A DNA stretch of 64,000 nucleotides from Stercoripulliclostridium_A sp045577735 (GTDB lineage: Bacteria > Bacillota > Clostridia > Christensenellales > DTU072): assembly GCA_045577735.1 (NCBI GenBank), contig JAZNIY010000008.1, positions 248,001 to 312,000 of the forward strand. Direction: 5' to 3'. This document shows, in pieces, positions 31,474 through 40,001 of the stretch. Position 1 is the first letter of the stretch; every line of letters begins with the position of its first letter. The translations under genes and the position numbers were made by a program. The notes beneath the pieces were generated by a model that made no database searches, was not told the origin of the DNA, and saw only the letters and a program-made list of their open reading frames with translations.

Positions 31474-32802
31474 ATGATAATACCCGATGAGCTAAAAAAA
31501 CTAGCCAAGCTCTTTCCTACCCCTCTTTACGTCGTCGGGGGTGCCGTGAGAGATGCTTTGAGTGGCCGTGAGGTTCACGATTATGATTTGACTTCCTCTC
31601 TTGTTGCAGAGGAAGTTTTGTCATTGTTGAGTGGTACCGAATTTAAGGCTTCTCCTCACTCTTTGAAGTTGGGTACCTTGGGAATCAAGGTGGGCTCTTG
31701 GGTTATGGAATACACGGCTTTTAGGCGAGACAGCTACGCCGGAAGTGGTAGTCACGCGCCCGAAAAAGTGGAGTTTAATTGCACCCAACTTGACGATGCA
31801 CTTAGGCGTGACTTTACCGTGAACGCCATTTATTACGATATTTTAAAGGGAGAAATCGTCGATCCTCTTGGTGGCGTGGAAGATATTAAAAGGGGTGTTT
31901 TGCGTACTACTCGCGCACCCGGAGAGGTCATGGAAGAGGATGCGCTTAGGATACTTCGTCTTGTTAGATTTGCCTGTTCTTTCAATTATGAAATTGAGGA
32001 ATTAACCTACCTTGAAGCACGCGCTCGCGCCCATACGCTACAAGAAATCGCTGTTGAGCGAATTCGCGAAGAGTTTGGTAAAATTCTTGTTTCGGATGCC
32101 GTAATCGGAGTTAAAGATGCCCATATACGTGGCATCAAGTTAATGGTAGAACTTGGACTAATGGAGTACGTCGTGCCGGAAATCTTGGAAGGTATTGGCG
32201 TTAAGCAAAACGCAAAGTACCACGTTCACGACGTCTTCAACCACACCTTAGAAGCCGTAAGGGTAGCGCCACAACATCTTAGGCTGGTTGCATTTTTGCA
32301 CGACGTAGGTAAGCCTAGAAGTATTGGCCCGGACGGGCATATGACGGGGCACGCCAAGGTGGGTGCAGAAATGGCAAGAGTGATTATGACAAGGCTACTC
32401 TATCCCCATCGCGACGTCGAATACGCAGTAAGGCTAATAGAAAACCATATGTTTAACGTTAAGTGCAATTTGCCACCCGAGGACGTGCGCGTGTTTGCTC
32501 TTAATAATTACGACATCCTTCTGGACCTTTGCGACTTAAAGAACGCCGACTTTTATGCTCATAAAATGGAAATGGGAGAGAGCCCTGCTGGCAGAGTTTT
32601 GCAAAACGAATACACGGGTATGCTTGCGAGTGGAGTAGCGTTTAGCGTTAAGGATCTCCCCGTTAGTGGGCAAGATTTGATTGACGAGGAAGTCGAGCCA
32701 GAAAAACGTGCAACGCTATTAAAAGCTTTGCTAACCCACGGGGCAAGGCTGGGACGTGCCTTAACCAAAGAGGAGTGTTTAGCGTTCATTAGGAATAGGT
32801 AG
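31474..32802 (+). CDS. cca: CCA-adding tRNA nucleotidyltransferase with HD domain
   Basis: 442 residues. The class-II nucleotidyltransferase head is clear: VVGGAVRDALSG, VHDYDLTSS with the metal-binding Asp pair, and LRRDFTVNAIYYD. A neck region (EDALRILRLVRFACSFNYEIE) and an HD domain (FLHDVGKP, GHAKVGAEMA) follow. It builds or repairs the 3' CCA of tRNAs. It starts 3 bases after hpt without its own ribosome site, so coupling is likely. Together with tilS it forms a tRNA-maturation unit. Confidence 0.93.
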   Translation: MIIPDELKKLAKLFPTPLYVVGGAVRDALSGREVHDYDLTSSLVAEEVLSLLSGTEFKASPHSLKLGTLGIKVGSWVMEYTAFRRDSYAGSGSHAPEKVEFNCTQLDDALRRDFTVNAIYYDILKGEIVDPLGGVEDIKRGVLRTTRAPGEVMEEDALRILRLVRFACSFNYEIEELTYLEARARAHTLQEIAVERIREEFGKILVSDAVIGVKDAHIRGIKLMVELGLMEYVVPEILEGIGVKQNAKYHVHDVFNHTLEAVRVAPQHLRLVAFLHDVGKPRSIGPDGHMTGHAKVGAEMARVIMTRLLYPHRDVEYAVRLIENHMFNVKCNLPPEDVRVFALNNYDILLDLCDLKNADFYAHKMEMGESPAGRVLQNEYTGMLASGVAFSVKDLPVSGQDLIDEEVEPEKRATLLKALLTHGARLGRALTKEECLAFIRNR

Positions 32803-32848
32803 CTCTCGTTTTAAAACCCAATAATTAAAGAACGAATTTTATGCATAC

Positions 32849-32899
32849 TACCGCTATGATGAAAGAAAGAAGATTAACTTTCATAGCGGTATTTTTGTG
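32849..32899 (+). terminator. Terminator-like hairpin overlapping the VanW start codon
   Basis: TACCGCTATG-ATG-AAAG pairs with CTTTCATAGCGGTA, with a 3-base bulge, followed by TTTTTG. It probably ends the tilS-hpt-cca transcript, but it also lies across the first codons of the next gene. Confidence 0.65.
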
Positions 32900-33761
32900 C
32901 GTTGTGATTTTTAGCTTTACCCTTCCGATTGCCCTTTGCAAACAAAAAGTGGCGTTAGGAAACGAGGAAGTTTTCTTTAAAGAAAACGAAGTAAAGGAAG
33001 GAGAAAGCGATGGGTATTTCCTCGGTGAGCTACTTGCTTCCTTCTCTACCGACTTTGGTTTTTCCTCTTCTAACAGGCGCCATAACGTTAAAAAGGCAAC
33101 CTCTCTAATTGACGGCACGGTACTAAAGGAGGGGGAGGTTTTCAGCTTTAATGCGATAACGGGAGAACGCACCTTGGCTAACGGCTACAAGGAGTCAGCT
33201 ACTATTGAAGGTGGAAAATATACGACGGGGGTAGGGGGAGGAGTGTGTCAAGTCAGCACTACTCTATACAATGCGGTTCTGCTTTCCGGACTCAGAGTAG
33301 AACGTGTTTCACCGCACTCTCTCCCTGTTGGCTATGTGCCCCATTCTATGGACGCAATGGTATCCTCTGCTACCGATTTTAGGTTTTTTAATGACACTCC
33401 ATACCCAATTACCATTCGCGGAGAGGTGAAGGGCGACACTCTAACTTTCAAGATTTTCGGCTTTAAAATTATTACCGACGGTGAGAGCGTTCGCTACCTT
33501 TCCAAAGTGATTAAAAGAATTCCAATGGAGTACGACGAAGTGCTTGACGAAGGTGGGGCTCTTGCAGAAAACGAGGAATACAAAATTTTAAAGAGGGCAA
33601 AAGAGGGCGTGGTATCGGAGTGCTATAAGGAAACCTATTACAATGGTGAACTTATTTCCTCCGTTCTTATTAGGCGCGACTATTATAAGCCGGAAAGGGG
33701 GATAAAGCTCGTTAGAGTAAAGAGTTTGGAGAGTGAAAATTCACCAGAGGAAGCAAAATAA
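32859..33761 (+). CDS. VanW-family secreted or membrane-anchored protein
   Basis: About 300 residues. An N-terminal signal sequence (LTFIAVFLCVVIFSFTLPIALC) is followed by the VanW domain: VKKATSLIDGTVLKEGEVFSFN, GYKESATIEGGKYTTGVGGGVCQVSTTLYNAVLL, HSLPVGYVPHSMDAMV, DFRFFNDTPYPITI. The C-terminal region (SKVIKRIPMEYDEVLDEG) looks like a G5-type domain. VanW is an accessory protein of some glycopeptide-resistance clusters, but stand-alone members are common and of unknown function. No ribosome site is visible, and the start region lies in a hairpin. Confidence 0.85.
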   Translation: MKERRLTFIAVFLCVVIFSFTLPIALCKQKVALGNEEVFFKENEVKEGESDGYFLGELLASFSTDFGFSSSNRRHNVKKATSLIDGTVLKEGEVFSFNAITGERTLANGYKESATIEGGKYTTGVGGGVCQVSTTLYNAVLLSGLRVERVSPHSLPVGYVPHSMDAMVSSATDFRFFNDTPYPITIRGEVKGDTLTFKIFGFKIITDGESVRYLSKVIKRIPMEYDEVLDEGGALAENEEYKILKRAKEGVVSECYKETYYNGELISSVLIRRDYYKPERGIKLVRVKSLESENSPEEAK

Positions 33762-33795
33762 AATTAAAGAAATTTCAAGATAGGAAAAATTCTTA

Positions 33796-33825
33796 TTGAT
33801 AATGCGCGCGCGTATGTGATATACT
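33796..33825 (+). promoter_or_regulatory. CG-tract promoter of the phosphohexomutase gene
   Basis: TTGATA (33796-33801), 18-bp spacer with GCGCGCGCG and ending TGA, TATACT (33820-33825). Confidence 0.8.
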
Positions 33826-33852
33826 ATTACAAATAAAACTTTGGAGAGTAAT

Positions 33853-35595
33853 ATGTATAAGAAAACTTTTGAAAGTTGGTACGCAAACGTTACCGAGCAA
33901 GAGAGAAAGGAACTTGACCTCATAAAGGGCAATGATAACGAAATCAAAGAACGCTTTCAACTAAACCTTGCTTTTGGTACTGCCGGAATGCGTGGCGAGG
34001 TAGGACTTGGCACTTTTAGAATGAACTCCTATACCGTCAAACGCGCTACCGAGGGTGTTGCGAAATACCTAATCTCTCTTGGGCAAGAGGCAATGGATCG
34101 TGGCGTAGTTATCGCTTATGATACCAGAAGATTTTCTCGTGAGTTTGCTCTGAACGTTGCCGAGGTTTTGACCTACTATAAAATTAAGGGATACCTTTTT
34201 GAAGACGTTCGTCCCGTACCTATGTGCTCCTATTCCGTAAGAGCTCTTGGCGCAGAAGTAGGCGTAATGATAACGGCTTCCCACAATCCCAAGGAGTACA
34301 ACGGCTACAAAGTGTATGGTGCCGACGGCGCACAAATGAGCCCCGAGTCAACTGCAAAAGTAGTCAAGTTTATCGAGGAGATTACCGACCCCTTCAGCGT
34401 TAAATACACTCCCATTGACAGCTCCAAGTTTCATAAAGGAGTAGAGGGTGTTAGCGTTAGCGACTACGTAACTATCGTTGGCAAGAGCGTGGACGAGGGG
34501 TACTTTGAAGAGCTACTAAAACTTTCACTTTCACCCGAAATAGTCAAAGAGCGTGGCAAGGACATAAAGCTTGTCTATACCCCCATACACGGCGCCGGAT
34601 ATTACCCTGTAACGACCATGTTCAGTAGGCTTGGAATTAACGCTACCGTGGTAGAAGAGCAAGCTTGCCCCGATACCGAATTTTCCACGGTTAGGGTTCC
34701 CAACCCCGAAAATGCGGACACCCTAAGTATGGGCGTTGCGCTTGGCAACAAGATTGGTGCCGACGTTGTTTTGGGTACCGACCCCGATTCCGACAGACTG
34801 GGTGTAGCAGTACGTGACGACAAGGGCGAATTCGTACTTTTAACGGGCAATCAAATTGGAGTATTGCTCCTTGACTACATACTTTCTAAAAAGATTGATG
34901 ACGGCGTGTTACCCTCAAACGGAGCCGTTGTAAAGACCATTGTTACCTCTACTCTTGCAGACAGGCTTGCAACTAAGAGGGGAGCTAGAGTCTTCAACGT
35001 ACTAACGGGCTTTAAGTTTATTGGTGAAAAAATTAAGGAATGGGAAGAGAGTGGCGAGTACACCTACTTGTTTGGTTTTGAAGAAAGTTACGGCTCACTA
35101 ATCGGCACTCACGCTCGCGACAAGGACGCAGTTATTGCCTCGGTCACCTTTGCAGAAATGCTAATGTATCTTGAATCCAAGGGCAGTGGCGTGTACCAAA
35201 GACTACAAGAGATATTCTCCGAGTTCGGCTACTATAGTGAAGCTAACACCTCCATAACCTACAAAGGTCTTAGTGGTATGAGTGATATGAAGAAGGTTAT
35301 GGACAACCTTCGCACGAAGAGTATTAAGGAAATTGGTGGCGAAAAGGTACTTGCCGTTAGCGACTACCTAAAGGGCATAAAGGTAAATGCAACCGGGGAG
35401 AAAGAGGCCATCACGTTACCCAAGTCCGACGTAGTATATCTTGAACTCAGTGATGGACAATTCATATGTATTCGTCCCTCCGGCACCGAGCCCAAACTAA
35501 AGATATACGTGCTAATTTTTGACAAAGATCGCGAAAGCGCAACCATAAAGAGCGCTTCACTTATGAGCGCAACCAAAAAATTACTTGCTGAATAA
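33853..35595 (+). CDS. pgcA: Phosphoglucomutase/phosphomannomutase
   Basis: 580 residues of the alpha-D-phosphohexomutase family; length and features match the Bacillus PgcA type. The phosphoserine loop is TASHNPKEYNGYKVY, the metal loop GTDPDSDRLGVAV, the sugar-binding loop GFEESYGSL, and the phosphate-binding end IRPSGTEPKLKIY. It interconverts glucose-6-phosphate and glucose-1-phosphate for cell-wall and glycolipid precursors. The ATG at 33853 follows GGAGAG. An ACT protein gene follows 9 bases later. Confidence 0.95.
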   Translation: MYKKTFESWYANVTEQERKELDLIKGNDNEIKERFQLNLAFGTAGMRGEVGLGTFRMNSYTVKRATEGVAKYLISLGQEAMDRGVVIAYDTRRFSREFALNVAEVLTYYKIKGYLFEDVRPVPMCSYSVRALGAEVGVMITASHNPKEYNGYKVYGADGAQMSPESTAKVVKFIEEITDPFSVKYTPIDSSKFHKGVEGVSVSDYVTIVGKSVDEGYFEELLKLSLSPEIVKERGKDIKLVYTPIHGAGYYPVTTMFSRLGINATVVEEQACPDTEFSTVRVPNPENADTLSMGVALGNKIGADVVLGTDPDSDRLGVAVRDDKGEFVLLTGNQIGVLLLDYILSKKIDDGVLPSNGAVVKTIVTSTLADRLATKRGARVFNVLTGFKFIGEKIKEWEESGEYTYLFGFEESYGSLIGTHARDKDAVIASVTFAEMLMYLESKGSGVYQRLQEIFSEFGYYSEANTSITYKGLSGMSDMKKVMDNLRTKSIKEIGGEKVLAVSDYLKGIKVNATGEKEAITLPKSDVVYLELSDGQFICIRPSGTEPKLKIYVLIFDKDRESATIKSASLMSATKKLLAE

Positions 35596-35604
35596 GGAGA
35601 GAGT

Positions 35605-35874
35605 ATGAAAGCATACATAACCGTTATGGGCAAAGATAGAGTGGGTATAATCGCCAAGGTTGCCACCACTCTTGCCGAATGTAAAGTTAACATCGAAGAC
35701 ATCAACCAAACCATATTGCAAGGCACTTTTACAATGGTTATGGCAGTTGGTACCGATGAAAGCACTATGACTATTGAGGAAATCAACCAAGCCCTCAAAA
35801 AGTGTGGCTTGGAACTAGGTGTAGAAATCGCCATTCGTCACGAAGATATCTTTAACGCAATGCACAAAATTTAA
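35605..35874 (+). CDS. ACT-domain protein, UPF0237 family
   Basis: 89 residues made of one ACT domain: MKAYITVMGKDRVGIIAKVATTLAECKVNIEDINQTIL at the N-terminus and LGVEIAIRHEDIFNAMHKI at the end. ACT domains bind amino acids or small effectors. This family is always encoded next to a UPF0210 protein, as here (5 bases downstream), so the two probably act together. The exact role is unknown. AAGGAGAG precedes the start. Confidence 0.95.
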   Translation: MKAYITVMGKDRVGIIAKVATTLAECKVNIEDINQTILQGTFTMVMAVGTDESTMTIEEINQALKKCGLELGVEIAIRHEDIFNAMHKI

Positions 35875-35879
35875 GGCTT

Positions 35880-37232
35880 ATGATTAATCAAAGAGAAATT
35901 CTGGAAACCGTACAAATGATAGGCGAACATCACCTTGACGTTCGTACCATAACTATGGGTTTGAACTTGCTCGACTGCGTTAGCCCCAGCAAGGATGAAA
36001 CTGCTAGAAGGGTATATGAAAAGATAGTTAGGAATGCAAGCGATCTTGTTGCTACCGGTGAAAAGATAGCAAGTACCTATGGTATACCCATTGTTAACAA
36101 GCGCGTATCCGTCACTCCCATATCCCTTGTTGGCGCCTCTAGTGGTGGATATTTGGAGATTGCTCGCGCCCTTGATAAAGGCGCAAAAGAGATTGGTATC
36201 GACTTTATTGGTGGATACTCAGCCCTCGTTCAAAAGGGTGCGACCAAAGAGGAGCAAGCCTTCCTCGATACCATTCCCGAAGCCCTTTCCACTACGGAAA
36301 AGGTGTGCTCATCCGTCAACGTTGCGTCGACGAGAGCGGGCATAAATATGGACGTTGTAGGTAAGGTTGGTAAGCTAATTAAAGAGATGGCATACCTCAC
36401 TCGCGACAGAGAAAGCATAGCTTGCGCCAAGTTCGTAGCCTTTGCAAACGCCGTTGAGGACAACCCCTTTATGGCTGGCGCATTCCACGGAGTGGGCGAA
36501 GCCGACAAGGTAATTAACGTTGGCGTTAGTGGTCCCGGCGTTGTAAAAACAGCCCTTGAAAAAATAGGTGACGCCGATCTTGATACCGTATGTGAAACCA
36601 TAAAGAAAACTGCCTTTAAGGTAACCCGTGTTGGACAATTGGTTGCTCAAAAAGCAAGTGAAATGTTGAATGCAAACTTTGGAATAGTTGACCTTAGCCT
36701 TGCTCCCACCCCCGTTGTAGGCGACTCCGTTGCACACATCTTGGAGGAAATTGGACTTGAGCAAGTTGGTGGCTGTGGCACTACCGCTTGCCTAGCACTT
36801 CTTAACGATGCCGTCAAGAAAGGTGGCATAATGGCATCCTCTCACGTTGGTGGACTAAGTGGCGCATTCATTCCGGTCAGCGAGGACATAGGAATGATTA
36901 ACGCAGCAAGAAGTGGCGCTCTCACCCTTCAAAAGTTGGAGGCAATGACAGCCGTATGTAGTGTTGGCCTAGACATGATTGCAATTCCCGGCGATACCAC
37001 CGCCGAAGTAATTTCTGCCCTTATTGCCGACGAAGCATCCATTGGCGTTGTCAACAATAAAACCACGGCTGTCCGCGTCATTCCCGCCTATGGTAAATCT
37101 GCCGGTGACGAGGTTGAGTTTGGTGGACTTCTTGGTAGAGCTCCCGTTATGGCAATTCCAACCGTTAGCCCCTTGCGCTTCATTTCCCGTGGGGGGAGGA
37201 TAGCGGCGCCGTTGCATTCCCAAAAAAATTAA
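35880..37232 (+). CDS. UPF0210 / DUF711 (PFL-like) protein
   Basis: 450 residues, the usual length. Conserved stretches are MIGEHHLDVRTITMGLNLLDC, NKRVSVTPISL, DFIGGYSALVQKG, VSGPGVVKTAL and the Gly-rich LGRAPVMAIPTVSPLRFI near the end. The family is distantly related to pyruvate-formate-lyase-like proteins but its reaction is unknown. It is paired with the UPF0237 ACT protein. The last two bases of its stop codon are the first of a structured element that can terminate it. Confidence 0.95.
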   Translation: MINQREILETVQMIGEHHLDVRTITMGLNLLDCVSPSKDETARRVYEKIVRNASDLVATGEKIASTYGIPIVNKRVSVTPISLVGASSGGYLEIARALDKGAKEIGIDFIGGYSALVQKGATKEEQAFLDTIPEALSTTEKVCSSVNVASTRAGINMDVVGKVGKLIKEMAYLTRDRESIACAKFVAFANAVEDNPFMAGAFHGVGEADKVINVGVSGPGVVKTALEKIGDADLDTVCETIKKTAFKVTRVGQLVAQKASEMLNANFGIVDLSLAPTPVVGDSVAHILEEIGLEQVGGCGTTACLALLNDAVKKGGIMASSHVGGLSGAFIPVSEDIGMINAARSGALTLQKLEAMTAVCSVGLDMIAIPGDTTAEVISALIADEASIGVVNNKTTAVRVIPAYGKSAGDEVEFGGLLGRAPVMAIPTVSPLRFISRGGRIAAPLHSQKN

Positions 37233-37357
37233 AACGCGCTATTTTGGCGCTCCCCATAGAAAATTGTTCAACCCCACTCAGTCATTTACGCCTAGTAAAC
37301 TCCTGTCGTGGGGTTTTCTCATTTCCGTCGGGGAGCATCCAAACTAGCGCGTTTTTA
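37231..37357 (+). repeat. Structured dispersed element A7 (best-preserved copy)
   Basis: Outer arms: AAAACGCGCTATTTTGG then CGCTCCCC (37231-37255) against GGGGAGC then CCAAACTAGCGCGTTTT (37330-37356), with the single T-C mismatch. The middle stem is AACCCCAC/GTGGGGTT. The core is CAG-TCA-TTTAC-GCCTA-GTAAA-CTC-CTG. Confidence 0.9.
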
Positions 37358-37412
37358 TCAGCTTAGACGTTTTGTTGAACGTGCTAGTATACCCTTTATA
37401 TCATAGACATTT

Positions 37413-37461
37413 TCCTTATGAACGTAGCAACGCGTAGTGAAGCCGTTCCGCGCTCCGCACT
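37413..37461 (+). repeat. Heptad-bearing dispersed repeat B4
   Basis: CCTTATGAACGTAGCAACGC followed by GTAGTGAAGCCGTTCCGCGC and CTCCGCACTT. The upstream flank CCCTTTATATCATAGACA is shared (inverted) with B3. Confidence 0.8.
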
Positions 37462-37470
37462 TAAATAAAT

Positions 37471-37533
37471 CCTTGTTTGCGTAACGTAGTGTAGCAAAGC
37501 CGTTCCTCACTCCGCGCTCCGCACTCCGCACTC
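37471..37533 (+). repeat. Heptad-bearing dispersed repeat B5
   Basis: Variant copy: CCTTGTTTGCGTAACGTAG, AAGCCGTTCC, then CTCCGCG/CTCCGCA heptads. No gene is seen in 37233-37664, which holds A7, B4, B5 and the next promoter. Confidence 0.8.
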
Positions 37534-37588
37534 GCGCAGGCGCTGTTCCGCATTCTCATCAACTTGTTCAATCTGAAAATTTTACCTA

Positions 37589-37617
37589 TTTACAATTGCG
37601 CCCGCGTGTATTATAAT
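37589..37617 (+). promoter_or_regulatory. CG-tract promoter of the inositol operon
   Basis: TTTACA (37589-37594), 17-bp spacer with GCGCCCGCG, TATAAT (37612-37617). Confidence 0.8.
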
Positions 37618-37664
37618 ATAAATTACAAGCGCGCTTGCGCGCAATACTTTCGTGGAGAGATGCT

Positions 37665-39206
37665 ATGAGTTCTATGGAGAAAACAGAAAATCTAACTAAG
37701 CCCAAAAGTTTTGTAAGCAGTAAAGAAAGTTGGGCTCTTGCTCTAGCCGGCCTAGGTCAAGGTATGATGTACTCTACTATGTCGAGTTACATTTCCGACT
37801 TCTATATTAATATAATGGGTTTACCTCTTGTATTCGTTATGCTTCTAATGCTTCTTGCTCGTGTGTGGGATGCTATCAATGATCCCATGATGGGCATTAT
37901 AGTAGACAAGACCAAACCCACCAAAATGGGTAAGATGAAGCCCTATATCATTTTGTTTGCCATTCCAATTGCAGTGGCAACATTCCTAATGTTCTATGCT
38001 CCCGAGGGTTTTAACATTACTCAAAATATGATTTATGCGGGCGTAGTATATATCGCGTGGGGTATGTTGTATACTGCTGCAGACGTACCTTTCTGGGCAC
38101 TCCCCAACGTTATGACTCCCGATCCCGAAGAGCGTGGTGGTATCATCTCTTTTGCAAAGACCGTTAATGGTATTGGTAGTGCCGTTCCCATGGCAATCTT
38201 TATGATTCTAAGCTGGATTCCCTATTTTGCAGAGGGTGCAACTCTTCAAGCAGAAAAGCAAAAATATATGATTATTGCGCTAGTATGTTCCTTGTTGGGT
38301 ACTGCTCTTTATCTACTTGCTTTCTTCTATCCAAAAGAGAGGGTTATCATACCTCCCAAGGCAAAGAGAGATCCCAACGAACCCGGCACCTTAAAGAGAT
38401 TGTTCAGTTGTAAGCCCCTTATGCTCGTAGTTCTTTGTGGAGTACTTTCCAGTGGTAGATATATGATGCAAGCGGCAGCAATTCACGTTGCACGTTACGC
38501 TTTCTATATTGGACACAGCCTTGAAGGCCTTGATGCGGTTGCTCGTCAACAAGCACTAAACGGCTCGGTTGGTACGGTATCCACCTTGTTCCAAATTTGT
38601 AGTGCAGTAGGTATGTTTGGCTCCATGCTGGCAATGCCCTTCCTTTACAAGAAATTCAACTATAAGCAAATCGTTATAGTATCCTGTCTAGGTGGCTTCG
38701 TAGCAAGTATTGCAACCACCGTGCTCGGCGCATGCTCCATCTTCACCGTTGCAAACTGGCTAGTATACCTAATGATCCCCTTTATTATCATTCAATGCAT
38801 ACCTCTGGGAGCACTAAATATCACTATGTTTGCAATGATAGGCGACTCCCTCGACTATCTCGAATGGCAAACGGGCTTTAGAGATAACGCACTCGGCGCA
38901 GCTTGTCAATCATTCGTTAACAAACTCGGTAACGCCTTCGCAACCACCTTTATCGTTATTATGTACCTAATCGTTAATATCGATCCCGCTCAATCGGTTG
39001 CTCAAGAGGCAGTCAAGTCCGTTATGGATATGACCGGCGCACAAAGATTCGGTATGTTTGCGCTCGTATCTATTGTTCCCGGCATAAGCTTGTTACTCTG
39101 TGCACTTCCCATCTTCTTCTACGATATCGTGGGCGAAAAGAAGGAAAGAATTACGAGAGAACTCGACGTTATGCGTGCTGAAAAGGGTATAACCATAGAA
39201 GCATAG
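37665..39206 (+). CDS. GPH-family (MelB-like) sugar/inositol:cation symporter
   Basis: 513 residues from the ATG after GGAGAG. Twelve membrane helices are expected. RVWDAINDPMMGIIVDKTKPTKMGKMKPYI is the cation-site and loop motif of the glycoside-pentoside-hexuronide family, and PFWALPNVMTPDPEERGGI another. It heads an operon of inositol genes, so myo-inositol or a related cyclitol or its glycoside is the likely substrate (context inference). The next gene starts 24 bases downstream. Confidence 0.88.
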   Translation: MSSMEKTENLTKPKSFVSSKESWALALAGLGQGMMYSTMSSYISDFYINIMGLPLVFVMLLMLLARVWDAINDPMMGIIVDKTKPTKMGKMKPYIILFAIPIAVATFLMFYAPEGFNITQNMIYAGVVYIAWGMLYTAADVPFWALPNVMTPDPEERGGIISFAKTVNGIGSAVPMAIFMILSWIPYFAEGATLQAEKQKYMIIALVCSLLGTALYLLAFFYPKERVIIPPKAKRDPNEPGTLKRLFSCKPLMLVVLCGVLSSGRYMMQAAAIHVARYAFYIGHSLEGLDAVARQQALNGSVGTVSTLFQICSAVGMFGSMLAMPFLYKKFNYKQIVIVSCLGGFVASIATTVLGACSIFTVANWLVYLMIPFIIIQCIPLGALNITMFAMIGDSLDYLEWQTGFRDNALGAACQSFVNKLGNAFATTFIVIMYLIVNIDPAQSVAQEAVKSVMDMTGAQRFGMFALVSIVPGISLLLCALPIFFYDIVGEKKERITRELDVMRAEKGITIEA

Positions 39207-39230
39207 TTAAAGCTACTTAAAGGAGTTATT

Positions 39231-40001
39231 ATGTACAAATATCCCAAATTCAAAGGCGGAAAACAGGTGTTGACTCGCGTATACGACAACACCAAAGATA
39301 TGATGATGAATATCACGGCATATAACCTTAAAAAGGGTGAAAGCCTAACTCTCGGTGAGCCCAATATGGAAACGGCAGTTTTGCTACTCAAGGGCGACAT
39401 ATCCTACTTCTACGACGAAAAGGAAGAGAGGGCAAGCCGTAGTGGTGTGTTTAGTGAATCTCCCACTTGCTTACACGTTTCAAAGGGCGTAGAAGTAATC
39501 GTTGAGGCGCACGAATACTCCGAAATCTTGGTTCAATCCACCGAAAACGAGCGCGAATTCCCCTCGAAAATATATCGCAAAGAGGACATTTCTTCCTTCG
39601 TTTCCTGCGAGGGTAGATGGGAAAACACAGCCGTTCGCGACGTTGTTGATATTATTAATATCAAAGTAGCACCGTACTCCAATATGGTTCTTGGTGAAGT
39701 ATATGCTCGTCAAGGCAGATGGTGGAGCTATATTCCTCACCATCATCCCCAACCCGAGGTATACTACTACAAGTTTGAACGCCCCGAAGGGTTTGGCGCT
39801 TGCTTCATTGGTGACAAGGCCTATACCATTAAAGATTGCTCGGTCGGTATGTTCCCCGGTGGCAAATCTCACGCACAAGTTACTGCTCCCGGCTACCCCA
39901 TGTATTGCGCTTGGATGATACGTCATCTACCCGGCGACCCGTGGGACAACACCCGTACCGATTTACCCGAATATGCTTGGTTATTAGAGGAGAATAAATA
40001 A
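39231..40001 (+). CDS. iolB: 5-deoxy-glucuronate isomerase
   Basis: 256 residues of the IolB cupin family. The metal-binding part is IPHHHPQPEVYYYKFERPEGFG, with a later FPGGKSHAQVTAPGYPMYCAW. IolB isomerises 5-deoxy-glucuronate to 5-dehydro-2-deoxygluconate in inositol catabolism. AAGGAG precedes the ATG. The TAA stop overlaps the iolD start by one base, so the two are translationally coupled. Confidence 0.95.
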   Translation: MYKYPKFKGGKQVLTRVYDNTKDMMMNITAYNLKKGESLTLGEPNMETAVLLLKGDISYFYDEKEERASRSGVFSESPTCLHVSKGVEVIVEAHEYSEILVQSTENEREFPSKIYRKEDISSFVSCEGRWENTAVRDVVDIINIKVAPYSNMVLGEVYARQGRWWSYIPHHHPQPEVYYYKFERPEGFGACFIGDKAYTIKDCSVGMFPGGKSHAQVTAPGYPMYCAWMIRHLPGDPWDNTRTDLPEYAWLLEENK

